DNA of 57,791 nt from Bacillota bacterium (GTDB lineage: Bacteria; Armatimonadota; HRBIN16): the NCBI GenBank assembly GCA_023511455.1, contig JAIMBJ010000020.1, positions 1 to 57,791 on the forward strand. The letters are read 5' to 3'. Below the pieces are notes generated by a model. The model made no database searches. It had not been told where the DNA came from and was given only the letters and a program-made list of their open reading frames with translations. Both the position numbers and the translations under genes were made by a program. This document shows positions 15,411-23,800 of the stretch, piece after piece; position 1 is the stretch's first letter; each line of letters opens with the position of its first letter.

Positions 15411-16118
15411 ATGCGTTTAACACAGAAAAAAGGGGGTCTTATCGTCTCCTGCCAGGCGCCGGAAAACACGCCGTTGGGAAAACCGGTTGTGCTGGCGGCA
15501 CTGGCAGAGGCGGCCGTGCGCGGCGGGGCAGCAGGCATTCGCGCCAACCTTCCGCAAAACATCCGTGCCATTCGGGAGCTGGTTCAGGTGCCGATAATCG
15601 GCATCTACAAGCACACTCTGCCAGACTACCCGGTGTACATTACTCCCACTTTTGAGCACGCCCGTGCGGTAGTAGAGGCTGGTGCGGACGTTGTGGCGAT
15701 AGATGCGACCGACCGCGACCGCCCTGAGCCATTGCAGGAGTTGATACAGCGCATTCATGAGGAACTCGGCGTGCCGGTGATGGCGGACATCTCGACGCTG
15801 GAGGAAGGCGTTGCTGCAGCGGAGATGGGGGCGGACCTGGTCGCCACCACGATGTCGGGCTATACTCCGTACACCCAGCACCGCCGCACGATGGGGGCAG
15901 ATATCGCACTGGTTGGGCAGCTGGCGCAGAAGGTCACCGTGCCTGTTATCTGCGAAGGGCGCATTTCGTCGCCAGAGGAAGCCCGTCTCGCGCTGGAGGC
16001 GGGAGCATGGGCGGTGGTGGTCGGCACTGCGATTACCGCCATCGATCAGGTGACTGCCCGTTTTGTGGAGAGGATGCGACAGCGCACCGCCGGTAATGGC
16101 AACGAGCACAATAGCTGA
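15411..16118 (+). CDS. nanE: N-acetylmannosamine-6-phosphate 2-epimerase
   Basis: Interconverts ManNAc-6-phosphate and GlcNAc-6-phosphate. TIM-barrel protein of about 235 residues with GLIVSCQAPENTPLGKP at the N-terminus, PIIGIYKHTLPDYPVYITP (catalytic Lys region) and the C-terminal phosphate-binding ICEGRISSPEEARLALEAGA. The ATG at 15411 is preferred; a GTG at 15405 is in frame and GGGGG lies just before it. No other sialic-acid genes are nearby, so it may serve amino-sugar recycling together with the nearby glmU pathway. Confidence 0.92.
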   Translation: MRLTQKKGGLIVSCQAPENTPLGKPVVLAALAEAAVRGGAAGIRANLPQNIRAIRELVQVPIIGIYKHTLPDYPVYITPTFEHARAVVEAGADVVAIDATDRDRPEPLQELIQRIHEELGVPVMADISTLEEGVAAAEMGADLVATTMSGYTPYTQHRRTMGADIALVGQLAQKVTVPVICEGRISSPEEARLALEAGAWAVVVGTAITAIDQVTARFVERMRQRTAGNGNEHNS

Positions 16119-16129
16119 CCAACAAGCGT

Positions 16130-16756
16130 TTATGTTTCCCCGGAGCCTGCGGCAGTGTTCTGTGCGTTGAAGCGGTTCATCGCCGCCTGCACCCCTTCGG
16201 CGATAATCGCTTCGACTGCGTCGGCGGCGCGTTGTAGAGCCTCGTCGATAATCGGTTGCTCTGGAGGGGCAAAGCGGGAGAGCACATACTCCACCATCTG
16301 CCCCGGTGGGGGACTGCCAATGCCCACGCGCACGCGCGGAAACGCCTGCGTGCCCACGCACTGGATGATAGACTCCAGGCCGTTGTGCCCGCCATCAGAG
16401 CCAGAAGGGCGAATGCGGATCCTGCCCAGAGGCAGCGCTACATCATCCACCACCACCAGCAAATGAGAAACGTCTCTCGGATAGCGTTGTAGCAGTGCTC
16501 GTGCCGCTTCGCCACTGCGATTCATGTAGGTCATCGGCTTCGCCAGCAGCACAGGTACCTCGGCAATCATTCCCAGTCCGTAGCGGGCATGGTCGCGGCT
16601 CAGGTTCAGGCGAATGCGATGGCGGCTGGCGAGGATGTCTACCACGTCAAAACCGATATTGTGCCGGGTATGGGCATACTCCGCACCCGGATTGCCCAAC
16701 CCCAGCACAATCCACTCCGGATGTACCTCTTGAGTTCTTCCAAACCATATCCGCAT
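16130..16756 (-). CDS. pth: Peptidyl-tRNA hydrolase
   Basis: Cleaves peptidyl-tRNA released during aborted translation. At 208 residues it has the family signature LGLGNPGAEYAHTRHNIGFD near residues 18-37, including the catalytic His in RHNIG, plus MTYMNRSGEA and DDVALPLGRIRIRPSGSDGG with the conserved catalytic Asp. It lies four bases downstream of prs; glmU, prs and pth form one minus-strand unit, an order common in bacteria. Confidence 0.95.
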   Translation of the reverse strand: MRIWFGRTQEVHPEWIVLGLGNPGAEYAHTRHNIGFDVVDILASRHRIRLNLSRDHARYGLGMIAEVPVLLAKPMTYMNRSGEAARALLQRYPRDVSHLLVVVDDVALPLGRIRIRPSGSDGGHNGLESIIQCVGTQAFPRVRVGIGSPPPGQMVEYVLSRFAPPEQPIIDEALQRAADAVEAIIAEGVQAAMNRFNAQNTAAGSGET

Positions 16757-16760
16757 GGGT

Positions 16761-17774
16761 TCAGGAGTTCCGCATCCGTACCTCTTCGCTCTGCTGTTCG
16801 AATAACTTACTGACAGAGTGGTCGAGGTGAATGCGCAGGATGGCGTCTGCCAGAAGCCGGGATACCGTCAGGACGGTAATTTTTTCGTTCCTTTTGTCCG
16901 GTGGTAAGGGAATGGTGTCCGTGACAACAAGCTGCTGGATGGGCGAGCGGCGGATCCGCTCGGGGGCGTCGCCGGAAAGCACCGCGTGGGTGCAACAGGC
17001 AATCACGTCCGTCGCACCCCGCTCGATCAGCGCTTCTGCTCCCTGCACCAGCGAACCGCCTGTGTCCACCATGTCATCGATCATGATGGCGGTCTTGCCT
17101 TCCACGTTACCCACCACTTCCATCACTTCCACTTTGTTGGGCTCCGGACGTCGCTTGGCAATGATGGCGAAGGGCACATCCAGCATCTCCGCCAGCGCCT
17201 TGGCGCGAGGAGTACCGGCTACGTCAGGCGAGACCACCACGCAGTTTTTATGCACCAGTCCCTGTTCGATCAGATACTTGCCAATGATGGGACCGGCATA
17301 AAGGTGATCGACGGGCAGGTTGAAGAAGCCCTGAATCTGCTGGGCGTGCAGGTCTACGGTCAGAATGCGGTTTGCACCTGCCACCTCCAGAAGATTAGCC
17401 ACGAGGCGGGCGGTTATCGGCTCACGGGGTTTCACCTTCTTATCCTGCCTCGCGTAGCCGTAATAGGGGATAACGCACGTGATACGTCTTGCTGAGGCAC
17501 GCCGGAAGGCGTCCAGCATAATCAATAACTCCATCAGATTCTCATTGACCGGAGCGCAGGTTGGCTGCACAATGAACACGTCCAGTCCCCGTGCGTTCTC
17601 TCCAACCTGTACGCGAATCTCCCCGTCTGAGAAGCGGGACACCAGTATCTGCCCCAGCTGCTTCTTGAGGCATTCTGCGATTTTCTGAGCCAGCGCGGGG
17701 TTGGCGTTGCCGGTGAAGATGCGCATGCGGTCTTCGTTTGCTCTGTCTTTGTTGTTATTCAAGTCGTCATCCAT
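16761..17774 (-). CDS. prs: Ribose-phosphate pyrophosphokinase
   Basis: Makes PRPP from ribose-5-phosphate and ATP. 337 residues from ATG 17774; a later ATG at 17726 (MRIFTGNANP) would match the usual family length better. Class I features are present: SRFSDGEIRVQVGENARG, VIPYYGYARQDKK, and the PRPP-binding loop AIMIDDMVDTGGSL. The start at 17774 is four bases from the glmU stop with GAGGGA upstream, suggesting translational coupling. Confidence 0.94.
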   Translation of the reverse strand: MDDDLNNNKDRANEDRMRIFTGNANPALAQKIAECLKKQLGQILVSRFSDGEIRVQVGENARGLDVFIVQPTCAPVNENLMELLIMLDAFRRASARRITCVIPYYGYARQDKKVKPREPITARLVANLLEVAGANRILTVDLHAQQIQGFFNLPVDHLYAGPIIGKYLIEQGLVHKNCVVVSPDVAGTPRAKALAEMLDVPFAIIAKRRPEPNKVEVMEVVGNVEGKTAIMIDDMVDTGGSLVQGAEALIERGATDVIACCTHAVLSGDAPERIRRSPIQQLVVTDTIPLPPDKRNEKITVLTVSRLLADAILRIHLDHSVSKLFEQQSEEVRMRNS

Positions 17775-17777
17775 AGG

Positions 17778-19172
17778 CTATCCCTCAGAAGAAGATTGTT
17801 CCCGACGTCGTTTTGCCCACTCCTCTTTGACTACCTGTCGGCAGCGGGCGATTGCCAGCGAATCCGGTGGCACGTCATCGGTTATCGCCGAGGCGGCGGC
17901 GACATACGCACCATCGCCTATCTGTAGCGGGGCAATTAACGTGGCGTGCGAGCCGATGAAGCATCCCCTGCCGATGATAGTGCGATGCTTGCGCTTGCCG
18001 TCGTAGTTGCAGGTGATGGTGCCGGCACCGATGTTGGTATTCGCCCCGACCTGCGCATCGCCCACGTAGGTCAGATGCGCCATGCTGACGTTTTCTTCGA
18101 TAATGGAGTTCTTCACCTCCACGAAGTCGCCAATCTTCGTGCCGTTGCCCACGACAGTGCCCGGACGCAGGTTGGCAAACGGGCCCACGCGCACGCTGTC
18201 ACCCAGCCGACTCTCCACCACCTGCGACGCCAGCACCGTGGTGCGATTGCCTATCTGGCTGTTCTCGATTCGCGCCATAGGTCCGATTTCGCACTCTTCT
18301 CCAATAACGGTGTTGCCCAGAATGTAGGTGTTCGGGTGGACGACGGTATCCTGCCCGATTTGCACGTCAGCGTCGATGTAGGTGTTCGTTGGGTCTACGA
18401 TGGTAACCCCCGATAGCATCAGGTTTTCCATGATGCGCCGACGCAGGCGCGCCGCGACGTCCGCCAGCTCCACGCGGGTGTTTACCCCCAGTGTTACCTG
18501 CCAGTCGTCGGCAATGACAGCTTCCACCCGGTCGCCTTTGCGGGTGAACAGCCCAATGACATCGGTCAGATAGTACTCGCCCTGTGCGTTGTCGGGACGG
18601 ATTTCCCCCAGCGCGCCAAACAGGGCAGGCGCGTTGAAGCAGTAGATGGATGTGTTGATTTCTCGCACAGCCAGCTGCTGGTGGGAGGCGTCCTTTGCTT
18701 CTACTATGCCTGTTACTTTGCCGTTGGGGTCGCGCAGCACGCGCCCATACATCCCTGCATCGTGGGGCAGTACTGCAGTCAACAGGGTGGCAACCGCGCC
18801 GCTGCTGTGGTGATGTTCCGCCAGTTTGCGCAGGGTTTCGCCGTCTATGAGCGGGGTATCGCCCGGAAGCACCAGCAGGTCACCTGCGTAGTCGTTCAGC
18901 AGCGGCCTTGCGCTCATCACGGCGTGTCCTGTGCCCAGCTGCTCCTCCTGAAGGACAAACTCGCACTGTCCGCGAAAAGCCTCCTGCACACGCTCCGCTT
19001 CGTGACCCACCACCACAATGGTGCGGGCGACTCCTGCCGACCGGCAGGCATCCAGAAGGTATGAAAGCAAGGGTTTTCCGCACAAGAGATGAAGCGGTTT
19101 GGGCAAACGGGATTTCATTCGGGTGCTTTTGCCCGCCGCCATGATGACGGCAGTCAGTGAAGGTTTACTCAC
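17778..19172 (-). CDS. glmU: Bifunctional GlmU uridyltransferase/acetyltransferase
   Basis: Makes UDP-GlcNAc for peptidoglycan. The N-terminal pyrophosphorylase domain opens with LTAVIMAAGKSTRMKSRLPK. The C-terminal left-handed beta-helix has hexapeptide repeats (for example GVTIVDPTNTYIDADVQIGQ) and the acetyltransferase segment TYVGDAQVGANTNIGAGTIT. I chose GTG 19172 because GGAGG lies six bases upstream; ATG 19178 is also in frame but too close to that site. About 464 residues, full length. Confidence 0.94.
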   Translation of the reverse strand: MSKPSLTAVIMAAGKSTRMKSRLPKPLHLLCGKPLLSYLLDACRSAGVARTIVVVGHEAERVQEAFRGQCEFVLQEEQLGTGHAVMSARPLLNDYAGDLLVLPGDTPLIDGETLRKLAEHHHSSGAVATLLTAVLPHDAGMYGRVLRDPNGKVTGIVEAKDASHQQLAVREINTSIYCFNAPALFGALGEIRPDNAQGEYYLTDVIGLFTRKGDRVEAVIADDWQVTLGVNTRVELADVAARLRRRIMENLMLSGVTIVDPTNTYIDADVQIGQDTVVHPNTYILGNTVIGEECEIGPMARIENSQIGNRTTVLASQVVESRLGDSVRVGPFANLRPGTVVGNGTKIGDFVEVKNSIIEENVSMAHLTYVGDAQVGANTNIGAGTITCNYDGKRKHRTIIGRGCFIGSHATLIAPLQIGDGAYVAAASAITDDVPPDSLAIARCRQVVKEEWAKRRREQSSSEG

Positions 19173-19235
19173 GCCCATCCTCCATGAAAGAAGCAACGCC
19201 CTTCCGGGTGTCCTTCAGTGCTCTTTAGCGATAAC

Positions 19236-19265
19236 ATGGTATCAAACCCACGCCGAAAATGTCAA
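19236..19265 (-). promoter_or_regulatory. Candidate promoter for glmU-prs-pth
   Basis: On the minus strand TTGACA (19265-19260) and TACCAT (19241-19236) are 18 bases apart, about 65 bases upstream of glmU. The rest of 19173-19332 contains a GC-rich imperfect inverted repeat (about 19300-19328) that may end the DUF2961 region. Confidence 0.5.
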
Positions 19266-19332
19266 ACGCGCCAACACCCTCATTTGGTCAAGGGGACGGG
19301 GCGTGGGTCAGCCTCGCCCACACCCCTGTCGT

Positions 19333-20388
19333 TTACCGCGACCATCGCTCGTGCATCGGAGGCAAGGTGGGGAAGGGCGCGTGCGGCTCTGCCTGATACC
19401 AGTATGCCACCGATGCGATGTCGTCGGTGAGCGGCTGGAACTTGCCGTTGGGCCACCAGCCCAATGCCTGGATGGTTACCTTCAGGCTTTGCTTGAAGCG
19501 GATGGGGTCGTAGATGTGCCAGCGGTACAGTCCGTGCCGGGGCACCTCGCCGGGTTCCTTGCGCCACAGGGGATAGCCTGTAAAGGGCGCGTTGAAGGTT
19601 TCACCAAAGCACCATGCGCCGCAGAAGTAGTCTTCCGTGCCCGTACCGCAGATGGTGGGATACTCGGTATCGCCATCCATGTAGAACTTGATTTCGCCTT
19701 CGCCCCACCAGCCATTGGAGAGCTGCGTCCACGCCAGAAACGTGCCGACGTAGTGTCCCTGCCCCTTGACCCCGTCCACGATGACGTGTTCAGGGCATTC
19801 ACGCGAGGTCATGGAACGTCGCCACTGCGCATGAAGATAAGCTGCGTTGTCGGGGATGTCCGTCAGCGCGTAGGTAATCTGGTAGAAGAAGCCGTGAATG
19901 GGCTCCCACCGCTGATTCTCAATAGTGATTCGCGCTCGCTTGCGGAAGGGCATCGGCAGGTAACAGTTGAAACCGCCCGACGGGTTAACTGCGACAGGGA
20001 TGGATACCACGTTATAGCGCAATCCATGCCCGTTGCAGAAAAAGTCTCCCAGAGGCACTTCTACCGACGGCGTGCTTTCGTCATCCCAGTACATGCGCAA
20101 TATGGTATCGCGGTAGGCTTTCACGTCAACGGTAATCCAGATATGCTGGATGATGCCCGGTCCCTGAATGTCTGCCAGCGTGGTAGTGGTTCCGGGTTCA
20201 AGGGTGATGCAGGGACGAACCTTCCAGCCTCTGCCCAGCATGGAAGCGGCGTTATGTTCGTCGGGTTCCGCTTTCGCGCCGCCGCCTCGCTCGCCGTTGG
20301 GGTTTTCGGCGGAAATGGAGCGTGTTTCCGCGCTGGACAACAGCGGAAGGCTACCCAATCCCAGGTTCAGCAGGTGCAACTCGTTCAT
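19333..20388 (-). CDS. DUF2961 (GH172-like) glycoside hydrolase-family protein
   Basis: 351 residues from ATG 20388, which has CGGAGGA six bases upstream. The double jelly-roll DUF2961 family now includes GH172 difructose-anhydride and arabinofuranosidase enzymes. Family-like blocks seen are LADIQGPGIIQHIWITVD, WGEGEIKFYMDGDTEYPTIC, GTGTEDYFCGAWCFGE and GLYRWHIYDPIRF. There is no signal peptide, so it is probably cytoplasmic. The substrate is not predictable, and no transporter or regulator is adjacent. Confidence 0.85.
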   Translation of the reverse strand: MNELHLLNLGLGSLPLLSSAETRSISAENPNGERGGGAKAEPDEHNAASMLGRGWKVRPCITLEPGTTTTLADIQGPGIIQHIWITVDVKAYRDTILRMYWDDESTPSVEVPLGDFFCNGHGLRYNVVSIPVAVNPSGGFNCYLPMPFRKRARITIENQRWEPIHGFFYQITYALTDIPDNAAYLHAQWRRSMTSRECPEHVIVDGVKGQGHYVGTFLAWTQLSNGWWGEGEIKFYMDGDTEYPTICGTGTEDYFCGAWCFGETFNAPFTGYPLWRKEPGEVPRHGLYRWHIYDPIRFKQSLKVTIQALGWWPNGKFQPLTDDIASVAYWYQAEPHAPFPTLPPMHERWSR

Positions 20389-20452
20389 CCAAATCCTCCG
20401 TGCAGGGTTTGTCACCGGATAGCATAAAACCTTTTTCGCAGTTCAGTACGGG

Positions 20453-21340
20453 CTATCCTTCCGCAGACGACTTTTCCCGTGCGGTCTGGACATCGCCCAG
20501 TAGCCACCGCGATAGCACGATAAACTCCTCCAGGGTCAGCGTTTCGCCGCGCCGCTGTGGGTCAATGCCAGCGTTTCGCAGTCCGGCTTCCACCTGCTCG
20601 CGCGGCAGACCCAGCCCGCCACTGAGGGCGTTGAGCAGGGTTTTTCGCCGCTGCCCGAATGCCGCGCGCACCACGCGGAAAAGCCTCTTTTCCTCGTCGG
20701 GCGGCAGACGCTTGGGAAGAGGAGTGAAACGCACAATCGCGCTGTCCACTTCTGGCGGTGGATAGAATACCGTGCGCGAGACCCTCTGCACGATTTCCAC
20801 TCTGGAATGGTACTGGGCGAAGACGCTGATGGCGCTGTATTCGGGAGTACCCGGCTCCGCGATCAACCGTTCGGCGACCTCGCGCTGCATCATCAGCACC
20901 GCGCGATCCCAGCCGCTGGCAACGCCGAAGAGCCGGTCCAGGATGGGGCTGGTGATACCGTAGGGGATGTTCGCCACCACTTTGAAAGGCGTATCTCCAA
21001 AGGTGTCCTGTATCAGCTGCGGCAGGTTCTGGCGGAGAAAGTCGCCGTGTATCAGGCGGACATTTTGCAATCCGCGCAGATGGTGCTGGATGATGGGTAT
21101 CAGTTTGGTATCCACTTCAAAGGTGAGAACCTGTTTGGCGTGTTGCGCCAGCGCACGGGTCAGCGTGCCGATACCGCTGCCGATTTCCATCGCCCCCTCT
21201 TCCGGCGAGAGGTCGGCGGCTTGAAGGATTTTCTCCAGGATGTTGTGGTCACCCAGAAAGTGCTGTCCCTTGCGTTTGTCGGGTGTCAGCCCAAATTGCA
21301 GCAGCACGAGACGTATCTGAGATGGCGAGGTGAGCTTCAC
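20453..21340 (-). CDS. rsmA: 16S rRNA dimethyladenosine transferase
   Basis: Dimethylates two adjacent adenines near the 3' end of 16S rRNA (KsgA). 295 residues. GQHFLGDHNILEKI near the N-terminus and the SAM loop MEIGSGIGTLTRALAQHA are typical. VANIPYGITSPIL contains the catalytic NIPY motif. The C-terminal helical domain runs from about residue 200. It stands between the G5/3D gene upstream and the DUF2961 gene downstream on the same strand. Confidence 0.95.
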   Translation of the reverse strand: MKLTSPSQIRLVLLQFGLTPDKRKGQHFLGDHNILEKILQAADLSPEEGAMEIGSGIGTLTRALAQHAKQVLTFEVDTKLIPIIQHHLRGLQNVRLIHGDFLRQNLPQLIQDTFGDTPFKVVANIPYGITSPILDRLFGVASGWDRAVLMMQREVAERLIAEPGTPEYSAISVFAQYHSRVEIVQRVSRTVFYPPPEVDSAIVRFTPLPKRLPPDEEKRLFRVVRAAFGQRRKTLLNALSGGLGLPREQVEAGLRNAGIDPQRRGETLTLEEFIVLSRWLLGDVQTAREKSSAEG

Positions 21341-21405
21341 GCCATGCCCTCCGCAGTCAGGGAATGGAAAAGGCGGAGCACAAAGGCTCCGCCCATGTTC
21401 AGGTG

Positions 21406-22218
21406 TTAGTCCAAGATGTATACTTTGACCTTGCGCATACCGACTCGCTTCGCTTGGTGATAAGTGTCGTGCCCAAGGTCGATGCGATTGCCTTTAATGT
21501 CTCCGCCGGTATCTGCAGCAATCGCATAGCCATAACCTTCGATATACAGGCGCGTGCCAAGCGGGATGTAGCGCGGGTCTACGGCAACCGTGCCGTAGCC
21601 GGCTTTAATCCCGGTCGCGGTGCGTCCCGTACGGCTGCCGCCACAGGCATAAGGTGCGTAGCCCGTAGCGATCATGGTAAGCACACGCCGTCCGCTGAAG
21701 AAACCTCGCGCGGGCAGCGAGCCGCCCGCCCCGTACCGCTCGATGCGCGGCTTGGGTTGCGAGATTACTTTGGACGCTAACACCTTTCGGGACACCTCCT
21801 GCCCGTCCACGGTGGTGACGAGCCACTGGATGCGCTTCCTCCCATCCTGTCCCTCCTCTACCACCCGCTTGACGCCCGGACGCAGTGCCGGGTCCGCAAA
21901 TCGCTTCACAGGTGCCGGGATTCTCTGCTCCTCGGTAACCATCTGCTGGCGCACCCGGGTCACCACCACTTCCATGCCATCGGCAAGAGGCGTTGCCGGA
22001 GGCGGTTGGACGCGGTCCAACTTCTCCAGGCGTATCTCCGCTTCGCGCAAGAGTTCTGCGACGGTTGCGGCTTGTGTGTCCAATGTACGCACCGTGCCAC
22101 TTTCGCGCAGGCGCACCGAGAATCGGCGTCCTGCGTCTGCGGTCACGAACGCACACAGGGTTGCAGCTATCAGCAGAGACGCGAACAGCGCTCTGCCGTA
22201 CGCTTCACGCAAGTGCAC
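21406..22218 (-). CDS. Exported G5/3D-domain cell-wall protein (YabE-like)
   Basis: 270 residues from GTG 22218 with AAAGGAGG upstream. An N-terminal signal or anchor helix is followed by a DUF348-like segment, a G5-like domain (about residues 90-145) and a C-terminal 3D domain with MIATGYAPYACGG, TATGIKAGYGTVAVDP and the catalytic-type AADTGGDIKGNRIDL. Proteins of this build are peptidoglycan lytic enzymes (RpfB/YabE type), probably transglycosylases. The gene has its own strong promoter and a roughly 100-base structured leader, suggesting post-transcriptional control. Confidence 0.85.
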   Translation of the reverse strand: MHLREAYGRALFASLLIAATLCAFVTADAGRRFSVRLRESGTVRTLDTQAATVAELLREAEIRLEKLDRVQPPPATPLADGMEVVVTRVRQQMVTEEQRIPAPVKRFADPALRPGVKRVVEEGQDGRKRIQWLVTTVDGQEVSRKVLASKVISQPKPRIERYGAGGSLPARGFFSGRRVLTMIATGYAPYACGGSRTGRTATGIKAGYGTVAVDPRYIPLGTRLYIEGYGYAIAADTGGDIKGNRIDLGHDTYHQAKRVGMRKVKVYILD

Positions 22219-22318
22219 GTCGGTACCTCCTTTCGGGCACCCCCCGAGGGGGCTTTTTCGGTGCCGTCGGGACGCAGGTTGTCAAGTTACCCCCGCCTTT
22301 GAACAGGCGTTGTAACGC
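22219..22318 (-). promoter_or_regulatory. Structured 5' leader of the G5/3D gene
   Basis: The predicted transcript begins near 22318. It contains GGCACC/GGUGCC enclosing a C-run/G-run hairpin directly before the ribosome binding site, and a 5' UGCACG complementary to the start region CGUGCA. This could hide the GUG start. I cannot match it to a known riboswitch class, though genes of this type are frequent c-di-AMP riboswitch targets. Confidence 0.4.
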
Positions 22319-22324
22319 TCGTGC

Positions 22325-22354
22325 ATTTTACCACGAAACAACCGCGGGTGTCAA
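22325..22354 (-). promoter_or_regulatory. Promoter of the G5/3D gene
   Basis: On the minus strand a consensus TTGACA (22354-22349) and TAAAAT (22330-22325) are separated by 18 bases. TGG before the -10 makes it also an extended -10. Confidence 0.65.
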
Positions 22355-22381
22355 CCGATACGCGGCGAAAATACCCAAAAT

Positions 22382-22403
22382 GTAGCCGCAGGCTTTAGCC
22401 TGC
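22382..22403. repeat. Short palindromic repeat GTAGCCGCAGGCT-type, copy 1
   Basis: 22 bases beginning GTAGCC and containing the perfect inverted repeat GCAGGCT-TT-AGCCTGC. A near-identical copy with one extra G lies at 31541-31563. It sits in the divergent intergenic region upstream of the sulfur operon. Confidence 0.6.
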
Positions 22404-22439
22404 ACTTTTTCCTTTTTGAATGTTTTGCTTTTGGAAACC

Positions 22440-22469
22440 TTGCATATACTATACCCCGTATGGTATACT
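22440..22469 (+). promoter_or_regulatory. Promoter of the sulfur operon with overlapping CsoR/CstR-type operator
   Basis: TTGCAT (22440-22445) and TATACT (22464-22469) are 18 bases apart. A perfect inverted repeat TATACC-N6-GGTATA (22450-22467) fills the spacer and overlaps the -10. C-rich/G-rich palindromes of this form are typical operators of CsoR-family repressors, and such a repressor is the last gene of this operon. Repressor binding would block RNA polymerase. A very strong AAAGGAGGTG ribosome binding site follows before the ATG at 22510. Confidence 0.7.
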
Positions 22470-22509
22470 GCTAGCGACAATAAATAGATGAGCTAAAGGA
22501 GGTGTCATC

Positions 22510-23721
22510 ATGGCAAGCCTGACCGCTACCAAAACCGAGTGGACGGCGCAAGAGCTGAAAGAGCGACTCGACCGAGAGGAGCCGTTCTACATTCTGGATG
22601 TGCGCAACCGCGACGAGTTCGATGCGTGGAAAGTGGAGGGACGCCGTCCTATCCCGACGCACAACGTACCCTATTTCGAGATTCTGGAGCAGGGTGGGGC
22701 GGATGACGTGGTGGAGTCGGTCATTGCCTACGCAAAGCAGGAGCTTGCAGGGTGGCTTCCCAAGGACCAGCCCATCCTCGTGGTCTGCGCGAAGGGTGGC
22801 ACCTCTGCCTTGGTGGCTGAGGGGCTTCGTGCGCTGGGCTACGAGGCAATCAATCTGGCAGGGGGAACGCTGGCATGGGGTAACTTCTACGATGTCAAAG
22901 CCGTCGTGGAGCAGCCTGCATTGAGCATCTATCAGGTGAGCCGACCGGCGCGCGGTTGTCTCAGCTACATCATTGCTTCCAATGGCGAAGCAGCGATTGT
23001 CGACCCACTGCGGCATACGGAACACTACCTGCGCTTCGCGGAGGAGAAGGGGCTAAGCATTCGCCTGATTCTGGATACGCACGCCCATGCTGACCACATC
23101 AGCGGCGGCTCGTATCTCTCCAGGCAGCTGGGTGTGCCATACTACATGCATCCCTACGATGGTATCCACCCGATCGATGTGTTGCCTCCGCGCCTCGAAT
23201 ACCAGCCGCTGTGGGATGGTCAACAGTTCCGCGTGGGCGAGGCGACCATCGAGACCATCCACATTCCCGGCCATACGCTGGGCAACGTGGTGTATCTGGT
23301 CAACGGGCAGTACCTCTTGACCGGCGACAGCATCTTCATCGAGTCTATCGCTCGTCCCGACCTCGGCGGTCGCGGCGACACCTGGGCACCCATTCACTAC
23401 CATTCGCTGCGCAAGCTGCTGAGCCTGCCCGATGAGGTGGTGGTGTTTCCCGGACATTTCAGCTCGCTGCGAGAAGCGGACGCAAACGGCGTGTTTGCAA
23501 TGACCCTGGCCGAGCTGAAGCAGAGGAACGAGGGGCTGGTCATGGCACAGCGCAGTGAGAAAGAGTTCGTGGAGTATATCCTGAGCAGCCTGCCCGTCTT
23601 CCCGCCCCAGTATGTGGATATCAAGCGGGTCAACGCGGGGCTGCTCATCCCGGACGAGGAGAAGGCATCTGAGCTGGAGCTGGGCAAGAACATCTGCGCG
23701 CTGGCGCAGGCATACCAGTAA
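22510..23721 (+). CDS. Rhodanese-persulfide dioxygenase fusion
   Basis: 403 residues. Residues 1-130 are a rhodanese domain with active-site loop VVCAKGGTS (Cys93). Residues from about 137 form a metallo-beta-lactamase-fold persulfide dioxygenase (ETHE1/CstB type) with THAHADHISGG (His191, His193, Asp195, His196), IPGHTLGN, LTGDSIF and FPGHFS. It would oxidise glutathione- or low-molecular-weight persulfide to sulfite, with the rhodanese handling sulfane-sulfur transfer. The domain order is rhodanese first, unlike CstB, where the dioxygenase domain is N-terminal. First gene of the operon, so probably induced by persulfide. Confidence 0.88.
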   Translation: MASLTATKTEWTAQELKERLDREEPFYILDVRNRDEFDAWKVEGRRPIPTHNVPYFEILEQGGADDVVESVIAYAKQELAGWLPKDQPILVVCAKGGTSALVAEGLRALGYEAINLAGGTLAWGNFYDVKAVVEQPALSIYQVSRPARGCLSYIIASNGEAAIVDPLRHTEHYLRFAEEKGLSIRLILDTHAHADHISGGSYLSRQLGVPYYMHPYDGIHPIDVLPPRLEYQPLWDGQQFRVGEATIETIHIPGHTLGNVVYLVNGQYLLTGDSIFIESIARPDLGGRGDTWAPIHYHSLRKLLSLPDEVVVFPGHFSSLREADANGVFAMTLAELKQRNEGLVMAQRSEKEFVEYILSSLPVFPPQYVDIKRVNAGLLIPDEEKASELELGKNICALAQAYQ

Positions 23722-23731
23722 GACCGTGACA

Positions 23732-23761
23732 GGTTGGGCTGGCGCAAGCGCCAGCCCAACC
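23732..23761 (+). repeat. Perfect 14-bp hairpin between the dioxygenase and tusA genes
   Basis: GGTTGGGCTGGCGC, two bases, then its exact complement. No T-run follows, so it is not a classical intrinsic terminator. It could be an mRNA processing or stabilising hairpin, or a palindromic repeat element, setting different levels of the first gene and the rest of the operon. Confidence 0.6.
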
Positions 23762-23800
23762 GCCCATCCCTTCTAAAGAACAACGACAAAGGAGGTAACG

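Noticed and set aside
22241-22259. Intrinsic terminator on the plus strand (C-run/G-run hairpin followed by CTTTTTC)
   Set aside because: No plus-strand gene precedes it. The hairpin is better explained as part of the minus-strand leader of the G5/3D gene.
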